A stretch of 64,000 nt of DNA from Schizochytrium sp. TIO01 (Eukaryota; Sar; Bigyra; Thraustochytrida; Thraustochytriidae): positions 6,562,029-6,626,028 of the forward strand of contig SMSO01000014.1 of the NCBI GenBank assembly GCA_004764695.1, in the 5' to 3' direction. The number at the start of each line of letters is the position of its first letter. Positions within the stretch are counted from its first letter, which is position 1. Below, in pieces: positions 1 through 10,800 of this stretch. The translations under genes and the position numbers were made by a program. The notes beneath the pieces are model-generated. The model was not told the origin of the DNA, ran no database searches, and worked only from the letters and a program-made list of their open reading frames with translations.

Positions 1-599
1 CGAGTATCTGGTCGAAGGAATTCGAGATTTAGTCGTCAGAAGCAAACCTTAAATATACAAGCAGAAATTATTCTAAACAGCACTTTGAACAGCAACCCAC
101 AAAGATTCCAATACCAAAAACCAAAACACAAACGTCAGCAGTTTTGAGCCGCAGTTGCGATCTCCCAAGCTTTCCGCAGCAGAATCTCACAACCGAAGGA
201 TACGGGTGTTGAAATAATCACTTGAAATGGCTCCTTCCTGAGAGAAAATGAACAAGCGTAAGTTTTGTTTTAACTTGAATATTGGAAAGAGCAGAAAGAA
301 CAGAACAACCCAAAACAATTATCATTCAAGATTGAAAAAATCGAAAACAAAGCAATTAAGAAATACGCGCTCATACGTCGCAGTTCTGGCGGCAAAGAGA
401 GAGGCGCCGGGCACCAACCGCAGTCTGCCAAGTGGCCTGCCTGCCGTGCGAGATCCTAGAGGAGGTCCTCGCGGCCGCAAAAACAAAAACAAAAAACTGC
501 AGTCAGCTTGGCTTGAATCTCCCAGGTCAGATCGGCTTGCTTCACAGCTTCTAGTAAGCAGCACGGGAACACGAAGTTAAGTAACCTGCAGGAGCAACG
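1..599. other. 5' flank of the first gene, no supported gene
   Basis: AT-rich upstream DNA that becomes more GC-rich from about 400. A 110-codon open frame at 248-580 on the plus strand is Lys/Arg/Asn-rich with no recognisable motif, and most likely lies in the leader or promoter of the gene starting at 600. The sequence begins inside intergenic or transcribed DNA, so nothing can be said about what precedes it. Confidence 0.4.
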
Positions 600-1913
600 A
601 TGTCGCTCGCGCAATTCATGGCATCAATGATGGGCACCTCGTGCCCGTGTCTGGTGACATGGCTTCCCGTGGAGCAAGACCACCGCGGCAGCGATGACGA
701 CGAGGAGGTCCGTGTGCGGCTCAAGAGTGACCAAGATGTGGTGAGCCAGAGCAGCATGGTACGCCAGGACGACGAACTTCGCGTGAGACCTGCCTCGGGA
801 ATGTCTTCTAGGTCTGCAAGATCCCTAGCCTCCTCTTCATCTTCGTCATCGTCCAGTTCCCCGTCGCCCTCACCACCTCCTTTCACCGCGAGACGAAGCA
901 GCCTCGAAATGCGTAGTTCACAGCAGGATTTGCAGCAGGATTCGATGAAGCAGGACTTCGCAAAACAAGAGTTCACAAAGCAGGACTCCTCAAAGCACGA
1001 TATTGCAAAACATGTCACAACGAAACAGGACTCCATGAAGCTTGATGTGCAACCGCTGCCGCAGAAGAATGTTGAGTCACAACCTGTGAATTCGGGGGAC
1101 GACGAGAATGCATTCGGAGCTGACGAGGATTTTGTGGAGGAGAGTTGGAGCGATGAGGACTTTGAGGATAATGGGGACTTTGGACATGAAGATGATGGGA
1201 ACAACAAATGTGAAAATGTCACAGATGCCCAAAACCTGCTCAAGAAGGATGATGAGAAAGAGACAGTTGAGGAGAGCTGGAGTGACGAGGACTTTGATGG
1301 TGATGGTGATGGTGACTTTGGACATGGAGATGTTGAGAACGAAAAACCTGAAAATAGCATGGCGATTCAAGACCTTCTCAAGAAGGATGACGACCTAGAG
1401 AACAAACAAACAAGTGTGGGGCTTGTCGGAGATCAAGTAGAAGCTGTGGAGGTGCCTGTGGTCCGCGCGCCGCCACCGGCGCCTATCCCAATGGCCATCA
1501 AATCCCTCGGACGCTCAAACTTGTCGCTTGCTCGGCAGCCCAGTGAGGAGCAGGATATCTTTGGCACATACAGCGACAACATCGAGCAGCAGATCGAGGA
1601 AGACGATAAGAAGGACCGTGACGCTGCTTTGGCCATGTTTGCAGAGCTTGGAATGGGCAGCGCCCCAGACACTAGCCGCCTCATTGCTCCCAAGGCCAAG
1701 CCTGCCCTTGTGCAGGCAGCACCAAAACCAAGCCAACTTCTTTCCGCAGCTCTTGACTTTGACTCACCTGCTGGCGCTGGCTGGGGTGACGACGATGAAG
1801 TCGCTAACGGTAAATCTGGAGGTTGGGGTGATGACAACGAGTTGGGGGATGATGATATTGATCTAGATGCTATGGATGAAGGCGACCTTGACCGCTACCT
1901 TGAAGACAACTAA
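600..1913 (+). CDS. Acidic, repeat-containing protein of unknown function
   Basis: The product is 437 aa starting at ATG 600. I do not recognise a family. Residues about 75-105 are Ser/Pro-rich. Residues about 116-150 form seven five-residue units of the type x-K-Q/H-D/E-x. A 44-residue acidic unit containing EESWSDEDF and ending LLKKDD(E/D) occurs twice in tandem, starting near residues 179 and 223. The C-terminal third has a short helical stretch (RDAALAMFAELGMG) and then two GWGDD motifs in an acidic tail ending DRYLEDN. Short Trp-Asp motifs in acidic tails are common in adaptor or trafficking proteins, including C-termini of SCY1-like proteins, but no kinase or HEAT domain is present, so no function is assigned. 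The frame is intron-free and clearly coding by composition. The next gene is convergent, on the other strand. Confidence 0.75.
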   Translation: MSLAQFMASMMGTSCPCLVTWLPVEQDHRGSDDDEEVRVRLKSDQDVVSQSSMVRQDDELRVRPASGMSSRSARSLASSSSSSSSSSPSPSPPPFTARRSSLEMRSSQQDLQQDSMKQDFAKQEFTKQDSSKHDIAKHVTTKQDSMKLDVQPLPQKNVESQPVNSGDDENAFGADEDFVEESWSDEDFEDNGDFGHEDDGNNKCENVTDAQNLLKKDDEKETVEESWSDEDFDGDGDGDFGHGDVENEKPENSMAIQDLLKKDDDLENKQTSVGLVGDQVEAVEVPVVRAPPPAPIPMAIKSLGRSNLSLARQPSEEQDIFGTYSDNIEQQIEEDDKKDRDAALAMFAELGMGSAPDTSRLIAPKAKPALVQAAPKPSQLLSAALDFDSPAGAGWGDDDEVANGKSGGWGDDNELGDDDIDLDAMDEGDLDRYLEDN

Positions 1914-2955
1914 TATCAAACAAACCAAATCGAAACGACAAAAATTAACCTGTCGCCTGCCTGTTGATAAACACATTGACGTTTGAATGATTGGTTATTT
2001 TGTTTGATTGACTGTCGTTTGCTGGTTAGATTTTGAATATCGAATTCTCAGTCTAAATAAATTTGACGCCAATTGCGTACACTTCTGAAGACTTTGGAAG
2101 ACACTGTTGAGGAGAAAAAACAGTAAATGTGTTTATTTCGATCTGATGAAGACTCTCTCAAAGGACGAATATGACTATGTGTATAATGAATTCGTTGCAA
2201 CCAAAATTAGATGATGGCGATAATGGCTAAATGACAACATCTTTTTGTTTTTTCTCTCCCCATTTCCTGTTTTGTGTAAGCAATAACATACTTTTACTTG
2301 ATTAATTCTTCGTATAAAAAGCACCAACTATTTAGTTAAGCCTACCTTGAATACAGATACTCTTCAGTTGCGCTGAAAACCTAGGGGGGGCTAACTTTCG
2401 TGACAGGTGACAACTACTGTAGGAGAAATCATTTCTGTTGGACAAACAAATACCAATTTATTGTGTGAAAGAAAGCAAATGGGGACGTGGTTTCATAAAA
2501 AGCAAGTGATCTTTGACAAAAAGCACTAAATTCTGCTACTGTGGGTATGGTAGGTTTGAGCACTCTATGCAATTATTTTCCAACTAATTTATTGATGTTG
2601 ATAGGAGAAGCGCTATAATTAATGCAATCCCCGTTTGCTACCGTATGAAAAAAAGCTATAGCGACTGAGAAATTATAATACTTAAGTAGAACGCCAACTT
2701 CTCACTCGGGTTCTGCAAGTCAGTGCGGGTGCATTGCCTCGCATAGAGCGGAAACCAGTTATATGCCAAGATTATATAGATTGAGCAAATGGGTGTGTGC
2801 ACTAGAAATAAGAAAAAGAGGCCGTAACCCACATGCATCGTGTCTAAGCCTATTAGCAAACCGACACTTCTCATAGAGCAGGCCTTTCGTACTCCCTAAG
2901 AGGTTTGAGGTATAGACAACTCTACTATCAGAGATGCAAGATGCAAGTAAAAGGT
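1914..2955. other. Intergenic DNA between convergent genes
   Basis: AT-rich 3' flanks of the repeat protein (plus strand) and the histone deacetylase (minus strand). Only short open frames without protein-like composition are present. No RNA gene or repeat was recognised. Confidence 0.5.
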
Positions 2956-4700
2956 TTAAAGAGCATCAATAGCAGGCTTTGGTGGATCAAAGAACTCAGC
3001 TTCATGCATGCGCTGCTCAATTGCTGCTTTAGCTTCTGTGTTGCGATCTGCATCTTCCATGTCCTCATCAGCTTCAGGATCAACACTATCAGGAGGCTGT
3101 GCTGATTGCAAACTAGTAGCCTGGAGGCCTGGGACATGCTCGAGGCTCTCAAGACGTTGAGCAATAGTTTGGTAAATTTTCTGAAGGTCTGCGGGCTTGT
3201 TTCTATTTTCCATATTGCTTGGCGTGATGTGCAGGTTGTAATCAGGTGCGTAGTACTCATAGTACAGGTTATGGGGGAGAGGATTCTCAACCTCCTTGTT
3301 CACAAGAATGCTGGTCTCGTAGGTCCAGCAGCGTGCGACATTGCGCATCGTGTAGCCGCCACCGCCAAGGACAAGTACTGGGACATTGAAGCTTTTGACA
3401 TAAGAAACACAGTCACCATGACCACGGAGGGAGAGGTTGAAACAGCCAAGACGGTCACCTGAAAGAGAGTCGGAGCCACATTGCAAAAGGACAGCCTCAG
3501 GAGCAAAAGTCTCAAAGATCTTCTTGATCACAGGACGGAAAATGCTCACAAATGTTTGATCATCCATACCCTCCTGCAGAGGCACATTTACAGCATAACC
3601 GGCACCTTTTCCAGCGCCAACATCTTCAAGGCAGCCGGTGTGCGGGAAAAAGTCTCCGTAGCGATGGAATGAACAGGTCATGACTCGGTTCGTTGTGTAA
3701 AATGCCTCTTCAACACCATCACCGTGATGCACGTCAATATCGATGTAGAGAACACGCTGGTGATACTTCAACAACTCAAGAATACCAAGAACACAGTCGT
3801 TCACATAGCAGAATCCAGAGGCTTCAGACTTTTTGGCATGGTGTAATCCTCCAGACCAGTTGATGACAATATCCGAAGTCTTGGCGTTCAGGCGCTTTGC
3901 GCCACCAACACTGCCACTTGAGTAGATCTGAACATAGTCAAAAAGACCATCAAAAACAGGACAATCGTCGCCGACGTTAACTGTTTTAGATGAATGATTA
4001 GCAACTACAACGTCAGTCTTAATTTAGATTAGAAGGAAAACAATGAGCGGCAAAAGAAATCATGTCCAAAAAGAAAGTTTACCGTGGTAGGAATACACCA
4101 TATTAAAAACTTTCCAAGGGCATCTGGACGGCTCAAGTGGGGAGAAAATAAACTTACATCTCTGTAGTTGCCGCACGTATTGTTCCATGTTGTCTGGTGT
4201 CACCATACGCAGGAAGTTCACGTAGTCATCAGAGTGAAACTTTGTGATATCAGCCTGACTGATGAGGGGCGGGCGATAGACATCAAGATACTTATACAGC
4301 CCATACGTCACAATTAAGTGGTGGGCCATCCGCACGCGATGCGGCTTCATTGGGTGTCCCTCCGCATAGTGAAAGTTGCCAATCTCACCTGTCACGCGCA
4401 ACAGCAACAAAAGATAATAATTTCCAAAAAGTCAGCTCACAATCCTAATTGCTTCAAAACCATTCACCCTCGAGCTACGAGCTGTCCCGATTGAGCCCAA
4501 ATTTCTCCTCTGTTAAACACCCTTTGACGCAATTGGGGTATAGCCAAGTTCCTCTCTGAAGAAATAGCATCGATGAGATCGCTCTCCACAAATCAAATTG
4601 ATATGGGCGCTCGCTCATCACCGTTGGCTAGTCCTATCCGCGTAGGTGATGATGTGAACTTACTATCATAGAAGTATGAGACACGGCGTTTTCCGCTCAT
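2956..4700 (-). CDS. Class I histone deacetylase (HDAC1/Rpd3 type), three exons
   Basis: A zinc-dependent lysine deacetylase that removes acetyl groups from histone tails, normally in nuclear co-repressor complexes. Exon 1 is 4664-4700 (begins [12 protein letters not shown]), exon 2 is 4158-4388 and exon 3 is 2956-3980. Introns at 4389-4663 and 3981-4157 have GTAAGT donors and CAG acceptors, and splicing restores family sequence exactly across both junctions ([21 protein letters not shown]... and [17 protein letters not shown]). The product is 430 aa. Active-site signatures are intact: GLHHAKK (proton-relay His pair), [15 protein letters not shown] (zinc ligands), [13 protein letters not shown] and [14 protein letters not shown] (catalytic Tyr). 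The tail after the catalytic domain is short and acidic, ending PPKPAIDAL, without the long KED-rich tail of animal HDAC1. This is one of only two genes here with introns I can define. HDAC1/2 versus HDAC3 cannot be settled by eye. Confidence 0.96.
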
Positions 4701-5496
4701 GGCTGCTAGCCAGTCAGGTTAACTGCAAAGAGTTCACGCTTAAAGCTCTTCGAAAGTCGCTGGGATGCGAGTCCGTGGTGGCCTGGATGCTAATGCGGTC
4801 AATGTCAGGCCTCTGAGCGGGTTGCTGCGAGCGCGGCGCCAGAGGAGGGCTAGTGTCGAGGATTGGACCGCAGATGCAGTGATCTTGGACCACAGCCTTG
4901 AGGAGAGCGTACTCCCAAGCGCCGGAGCGAACGGGTCGCGGGATTGGAGCGAGTCGCGGTCAAATCAACGCTGCTGTAATATGAAAATAATGAAGATGCC
5001 TCAAATGAAACTTTCCTTATATAATAAACTTTAGCGGTACTATACTATTGCTTATTCTTTAACTTCACTTTAAAATACTTCTACCTTAGGCGCTCTAATA
5101 GACTACCATATTTATCATAACTACCTACCTACGTAGTACTCATAGCTCTAAGAGGCGGCAAAAAAAGACAGGGAAAGAGTAGTTTGTGTCTGCCTTCTGG
5201 TGGATAAAATGGGTTTAAGAATGGTATGCAGCTTCGGAAATGCCGTCCTGTAAATGCAGAACTATCAAAAGTTCATGGTCCATGCTCATGAGCTTGGCAT
5301 CGCACGGAGGGGTCAAACATAATTTTGGATTTTTTCTGATCCTATGGCTGCTTTGGTTTTAAAACTGGCAACAGCGTTGCTGGTAGTGCGAAATACGACA
5401 TAATGATAAGGGAGATTTCGAGATAATGCAGAACAGTAAAAAGTTCGGAAGGTATTTTTAGAACATATTCTTTGGATTTTAGAGGATTTATCTGAA
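4701..5496. other. Intergenic DNA upstream of the deacetylase gene
   Basis: Holds the promoter side of the deacetylase gene and the 3' flank of the gene at 5497-6486. An 89-codon frame at 4765-5034 (plus strand) shows no family features. The stretch near 5100-5150 has the CTACCTACCTACGTAGTA-type words that recur in intergenic DNA of this window. Confidence 0.4.
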
Positions 5497-6486
5497 TCAC
5501 CGCCTCAGCTGCTCGTCGAAGTCGATGTCTGGTACGAAGCTTGGGGGCGCCGGGTAAGAGTGCTTGATTTTTGGCGTAAAGATAGGCTCCCCCGTAAATG
5601 TACGAGAAACACTTAGGCGCATAGATAAACGCTCCCAGTGGTTGCCTCTTAGGCGCCACAACTTCCCTGCTTTATCTTTGAGGCCCCATGCTCGCTGCTT
5701 TGCAGTTTGCTTGCGCCTGACCTCCTCCTCAATCTCTCTTTTCTCAGCTTTGACCCCCGCGAAAAACTTTCGTAGTCTTTTGCTTTTTTCATTCTTAGGA
5801 ACACTGGGGCTATTGATGCTGTCGCTCATATCCTCGGCCTGTTCAAAAGTGGGCTTGACACTGTCAATTTCAGCCTGGGTCAAGCGCATATGCCCGGGGA
5901 GTTTGCTTTGAACGCGTTCTACGACCTCTGCAGAGTTACCATCATTGGTAATGGCAGAGATAGCAACGAGTTCTAGGATTTCTTTTTGCGTCATATCAGT
6001 TGGCGGATGCACAAGAAATGTTGCTGCAGCCGCAACCTGAGCTTCCTCATATGTCATGCCAAATTTTTCCTTATAAAGAAACGGAGCACCATATCTCAAA
6101 GTTTCTAGCATTTCATACGTTTCTTCACCTTCATCCCCATCTCCTTTTATGAGAGCATTGTAGACTTCGCAATTTTCTCTGTCTTTTTTTGATTCCCAAA
6201 GGCAAAGGAACACACGTGAAAGGCCAAAGCGCTCAAGACTTTTGTTACACCTGTTGAGGTTTTGACGATACTTCTGCTCAAGATTGTACCAATTGAAGCT
6301 ATTCTTACCCTCTTTTTCTGCTTGTAAGACTGATTGATTTCGTTGCGTTGCATGTGTTCCACCAAATGAACATCCTGGACAAGTTACAAAGCCTTTAATA
6401 TGGAACTGCAAGCCTGCTCTCATATCTCGCTTCTTAATAACTTTTTTATGGAGAGCTTTTTCAAGCTCAGGCCTTATATCACCCAT
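5497..6486 (-). CDS. CxGC family protein, copy 1 (unknown function)
   Basis: First of three paralogues (others at 8253-9260 and 13433-14458). The first in-frame ATG at 6486 gives 329 aa beginning MGDIRPELEK, which lines up with MGARLSRAYA of copy 2. The frame stays open upstream to a TAG near 6590 with no further ATG, so an upstream exon is possible. Shared features in order: a helix ending in (D/E)xRAG followed by a CPGC motif (about residues 36-39); RVFLCLW; YEMLETLRYGAPF; EEAQVAAAA; a helical stretch; then the strongest block, WGLKDKAGKLWRLR...WERLSMRLSVSR...GEPIFTPKIK...FVPDIDF, up to the C-terminus. There is no signal peptide or membrane segment. The CxGC pair suggests metal or disulfide chemistry, but that is inference. 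I know no named family with this set of motifs. Confidence 0.85.
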   Translation of the reverse strand: MGDIRPELEKALHKKVIKKRDMRAGLQFHIKGFVTCPGCSFGGTHATQRNQSVLQAEKEGKNSFNWYNLEQKYRQNLNRCNKSLERFGLSRVFLCLWESKKDRENCEVYNALIKGDGDEGEETYEMLETLRYGAPFLYKEKFGMTYEEAQVAAAATFLVHPPTDMTQKEILELVAISAITNDGNSAEVVERVQSKLPGHMRLTQAEIDSVKPTFEQAEDMSDSINSPSVPKNEKSKRLRKFFAGVKAEKREIEEEVRRKQTAKQRAWGLKDKAGKLWRLRGNHWERLSMRLSVSRTFTGEPIFTPKIKHSYPAPPSFVPDIDFDEQLRR

Positions 6487-8252
6487 TGCGAGTTTAAGTT
6501 TGAGGTCTGAATATCGTGTTTGCTGATCAGGTTTTGCTGTCTTTTGCCAAGGTAAGTCCAAATCCAGGCGAGCTATAAGTTGAAGCTAGTAAATACTAGT
6601 ATGAGGATGGAATCTTTCTGCCTAGTTCTGAAAAGCTTAGCTGTAATGGGACCGTTATCAATAGTACTAGTATCAACTCAGTAGCAACCTAAAGTCCGCG
6701 AAGCGCGTGCAACAAGTTATTCTTGATCTTCCAGATACATGAAGGGATTCACACGTGTGCAGACAGTAGGTATATACGGCAACTTTAATTACTTGCTTTA
6801 TAAATTACTCATTCTAATCTACTGGAAAGAGACTATAAGTTTTCAATACTGGCCAGCTAAGATCATCTATTTCCTTTATCGGAATGTTTCCAGCCTGGTG
6901 CGTGAGCCTTTAACCATACCAGTTGCAGTTTTGTCCTTTCAATCTGCTCTCGTGTTTTAAAGAAACAGCCCAGGGAAACACTAGTAATACCATACCATAA
7001 AATGGTAGCAGCGGCAATGAAAAATAAATAAACTACTAGTAGTAGGTAAGAAGTATTTTCTCATTGAGTTGCAGGCATGACTAGCTACTCCCTAGGCGCT
7101 GTGGTAGTAGTAGTATTCATCCAAAATCGAGAAAACATTAACAAACAGAGTGAGTGATCATGTTTGTGAGTTTCGATCTCTAAAATCTACCCAGACACTG
7201 AAAATGCGTAGCTTTGTGTGTGCACGTCGTTGCCATGATGATCTTCGAGTTTGGTGTGTGGCTTGTGCTGGACACCAAGCCCAGCGAGCATCTGCAGTCA
7301 ACTTTCGAAACTTGCGCAGATACCTAGGTAGAGGATGGCTCAACACTTGAGGATTGAACACGGTTTCGAAACCCGAGTCCTAAATCTTGAAGGATTCGTG
7401 GAGTGTCCAGCAGTTGCGAGGTAGCAGTGAATAAGTACCTACAACTGAGATCTTAGTCAAAGCAGTCATCAATTCCAGAAAGAAAAGGAGGAAGGGTCGG
7501 GACGCTGAATAAATGGCATTAGTAGGCTCTCTACTAGAGCGACCAAGCACGGAAGACTAGAAAGCTGTGCAGAATGAATGGACAGCCTGCTCCCGGTTTG
7601 ATTACCTCCAGAAATAGTCGTGCAGACACGCGCGTACACAGTTTTAACAGCAAAAGTGGTCGAGAACCCCAACGCTAAGTTACATCAAGTTGTTTCTATC
7701 GTGGGCACCTAGTGTGACAAGTAAGCCCAATTAGCGCTCTTGAAAAATAAACAATTTACACACCATTCTTGATCAAAGGCTTCAGCTTGCTTTCTCAGAT
7801 GCTGCAAGGATCGATGGACACAAGATCTTCCTGTCGTTTGAAAATGGGATGAATGGAGTCTGGCAGCACTGCACAAGTAGTACAAAAGAAAAGGTGAAGG
7901 GCTTCACTGCTAATTCTCCAGATTCTGTGGAAATCAATCCTCAAAACAAAGGAGCGACAAAGAAGTGACAAAAAAGTAAAAGACCTTTATGAGAATCTCT
8001 CTAAATTGGTCAGGAGGCAGCAGCCTTTTGCCTACCCCAAGCAAATCAAAAGTATATGTAGAAGGGGATTAGAGTCGTGTTTCCTGGTTTTTATGTTGGT
8101 TAGGGAAGAAAAGAAGACAAAAAGAAAAACATGCTTTTTTGAGGTTGTGAGTATTCAAATTCTTGATTTATTCACGCTTTCAAAGAAAGTTAAAGGCCGT
8201 AAGTAATAACCAGCGCGCGTACAAGAGATTTGAGCAATCACGCAAGGGCGAT
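6487..8252. other. Intergenic DNA between family copies 1 and 2
   Basis: No convincing gene. It is AT-rich with several CTAGTAGT / GTAGTAGTAG words (for example near 6590, 6665, 7035 and 7105). Reverse-strand sequence from about 6560 to 6750 may hold a first exon or promoter of copy 1. Open frames at 7150-7361 and 8006-8206 look random. Confidence 0.4.
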
Positions 8253-9260
8253 TCACCGGGTTTGGTGGTATCTGGGATGATCTCGATGCCAGTGGGTGCC
8301 TTTAAGCTGTTGCTCAAAATCGATCTCTGGAACAAAGCCTGGCTCCCCTGGATGGGTGTTTTTGATTTTAGGTGTAAAAAGGGGCTCTCCATTTGCCAAG
8401 CGAGACATGCTGTATCGAACAGATAGGCGCTCCCAACGATTACTACGAAGACGCCATAATTTGCCAAATTTATCACGGATACCCCATGCCTTTTGCTGAC
8501 GTGTTTGTAGGCGCTCTACTTCCTCGTTAATTTTGGGGGAAGGTAAGGGCCGATTGTTAAAGAAAGCCTCCACGGTACTACGCTTATCACTTATGTCAGT
8601 GTTTTCCGCAATGGCCTGGCCAAGGTTTTCAGCCCTTGTGAATTTCTCACGAAGTTCATCCATCTTATCTTCTGGGATACGCAGACCTTCGGGCAGTTTT
8701 TCCTGTACCTGATCAAGAACTTCGGCAGAATTTCCTTCGTTTGTAATTGCTGCAATCAAGATTAACTCTTCGACTTGATCAGAATTAAGATCAGGAATAT
8801 CAGCAGAGTACAGAGCAGCCGCTGCTGCGACTTGAGCCTCTTCAATAGTTAAATTCTCATTCGTAAGTTGAAAGGGCGCGCCATATCTCCATGCTTCAAG
8901 CATATCGAAAGTTTCTTTATCTTTCGCAAGCAGATTGTATGCACGGCACTTCTGAAAGCTTCCCTCATGACCCCAGTAGCACAGAAAGGTTCGTCGAATG
9001 CCGTAAGGCTCAATGTGTTCATTCAACTTCTGAAGGCTCTGACGGTATTCTAACTCGCGAACATGCCAAAACAAGGCCTCGTCTCCTTTTGCTGATTTAA
9101 CCCGATTTCGAGCTGCAAGATGTTGTCCACTCAAGCACCCAAGGCACGCAGACGTAGATCCTATGTAATATGTAAACCCTGCCCGCAGCTCATCTCTGGT
9201 AATCTCCCCATCTGCATATGCCCGGGATAGGCGTGCACCCATTTGATACCCTTCGGCCAT
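8253..9260 (-). CDS. CxGC family protein, copy 2 (unknown function)
   Basis: 335 aa from ATG 9260 (MAEGYQMGARLSR). It aligns with copies 1 and 3 over its whole length: DELRAGFTYY before the cysteine motif CLGC (residues 39-42), RTFLCYWGHE, FDMLEAWRYGAPF, EEAQVAAAAALY, then WGIRDKFGKLWRLR...WERLSVRYSMSR...GEPLFTPKIK...FVPEIDFEQQL. Unlike the others it ends with an extra His/Arg-rich tail (GTHWHRDHPRYHQTR). It contains an intact start codon and no intron, which makes it the best model for the N-terminus of the family. No known domain recognised. It is in the same orientation as its two paralogues and the acyltransferase gene between copies 2 and 3, consistent with dispersed local duplication. 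Confidence 0.87.
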   Translation of the reverse strand: MAEGYQMGARLSRAYADGEITRDELRAGFTYYIGSTSACLGCLSGQHLAARNRVKSAKGDEALFWHVRELEYRQSLQKLNEHIEPYGIRRTFLCYWGHEGSFQKCRAYNLLAKDKETFDMLEAWRYGAPFQLTNENLTIEEAQVAAAAALYSADIPDLNSDQVEELILIAAITNEGNSAEVLDQVQEKLPEGLRIPEDKMDELREKFTRAENLGQAIAENTDISDKRSTVEAFFNNRPLPSPKINEEVERLQTRQQKAWGIRDKFGKLWRLRSNRWERLSVRYSMSRLANGEPLFTPKIKNTHPGEPGFVPEIDFEQQLKGTHWHRDHPRYHQTR

Positions 9261-10800
9261 GGTGCCTTGCCTTCAATCAGTGGGGAGGGCAACCTGCTCT
9301 GCGCTGCGAGGCTCCCGACCCTTCGCTCAAAGTTTTGAGGTTTTATCAATTAGCGATATGCCACAACCACTAGCCCCGTTTAAAGCCCAGCTAGCTGGGT
9401 TGTCGCAGAGACTCGCTCAATCAACCATGACGAATCGCAGATCCTTTTCCCCTCACAAAATTTGAACTTGAATGACATTCGTAAGACTGGCACCTGCAAG
9501 TCCTACAGATACCTCTAGCAGGCCACTCTAACCACCGCAAATACGTGCTGAGCATTCCTAATAAGGACTAGTCAACCATAGCATAGTAAGTACTGTAGGT
9601 GTGCACCTCAGGTCAGGGATAGCAAAATTTAGAGCGCCTGATAGCAATTACTAAGAGGTCTGCGAGTGACTCGAGAATGGATCACTTCCGCAAATGGGTG
9701 TCCATTGCTCAAGCTTAATTTTTTGCCTAGGAACAGTTCGCGAGTCGCGAGTCATGCGTCGTGGCTAACTTGACGCGAGCGTCGAAGAAAAGGTGGTAGA
9801 GTGCGTCAACTCAAGAGAATCCAATGCCATGGTCAGCCCTGCGCGACACGGCGGCCGGCCCGTGGCGAGCCTGAGGGCGTCTTAGAGACCTTTCCATGTG
9901 GGATGAATAATGTGATTTCAGGCCTGGTGCCTTCTGAGTACCTAGGTGTCTGAAAATGTTCAAGGCGCTAGTGCACACCGGTGTGCTTGAAGTTGTGGAA
10001 GCCTGAGTATGAATTGGAGATGGTAGGCTGAGGTTTCTGTTATCGAAGTGGGCGTCCGCAACCATTGACTACGAGAACATAAGCTTTTAAGTATCTCTGT
10101 TAGGAAGGAAAATATGAAGTGCGGATTCCGCACCAATCGCGCAAGCGATGAGAAATCACTACTATTACCTATGATCTACTAGTACCTAAGTTACCAAAAG
10201 GTACCTAAATCTCTGGAAAAACCACGGACGCTGTCTGTGGTGGATCGCTGACGCACTTGCAAGTTTCATGCAAAAGGGTACAGCAAATAGCTAGCGTGAC
10301 GGAAGACAATTTACAAACTGAGCTACTAAAAATTGAAATTAAAGATACCTTAGTTGTTTTTTAGTTTCTTCTGCTGACTTGATATAGGCCTAAGGCCATA
10401 TCATAAAGCTCGGAGGGTTTTGTCCGACAGCAATGACGCGAGCACTTGAGTACGCAAAGCGTTCAATTTTGGTCGGAGTGCAATTCCAAGTTTCGAAAAT
10501 CAGTAGAACAATTGAGTAGAGTGAATTTAGAATCAAACTTAATTCAAACACCATGGTAGTCTATGAACTGTGTTCAGACGGCATCATTCCGAAATAAATG
10601 GAGGAGATGCAAAGGGTATCTGCATAGAGGGGCTCCATATTGGACTACAGAACTTAAAGGGTGCTGATATTGCATCTAAAAACCAGAATGTGCTATGCAG
10701 CATCAGCTACCAGAGTAGAAACTAAAGCAGCACTGGAGTAAATCTTGCTTTGTGACAGTCTCGTAGTATCAATGGCCACAGTAATGATCCTAGATCTTCA
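9261..10800. other. Intergenic DNA between copy 2 and the acyltransferase gene
   Basis: 1.5 kb with no supported gene. The open frame at 9811-10065 (minus strand, 84 codons) is Ser/His-rich without family features. Short CTAGTA / CCTAGGT words occur (9565-9600, 10150-10205). No tRNA or repeat array was recognised. Confidence 0.4.

Noticed and set aside
248-580. 110-codon plus-strand frame before the first gene
   Set aside because: Low-complexity Lys/Arg/Asn composition with no motif; better explained as leader sequence of the gene at 600.
551-1837. Long minus-strand frames opposite the acidic repeat protein
   Set aside because: They are Ser-rich mirror images of GAT/GAG/GAC codons on the coding strand.
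7355-7390. Possible tRNA T-arm (GGTTTCGAAACCC)
   Set aside because: The flanking stem does not pair properly and no acceptor or anticodon arm could be drawn.
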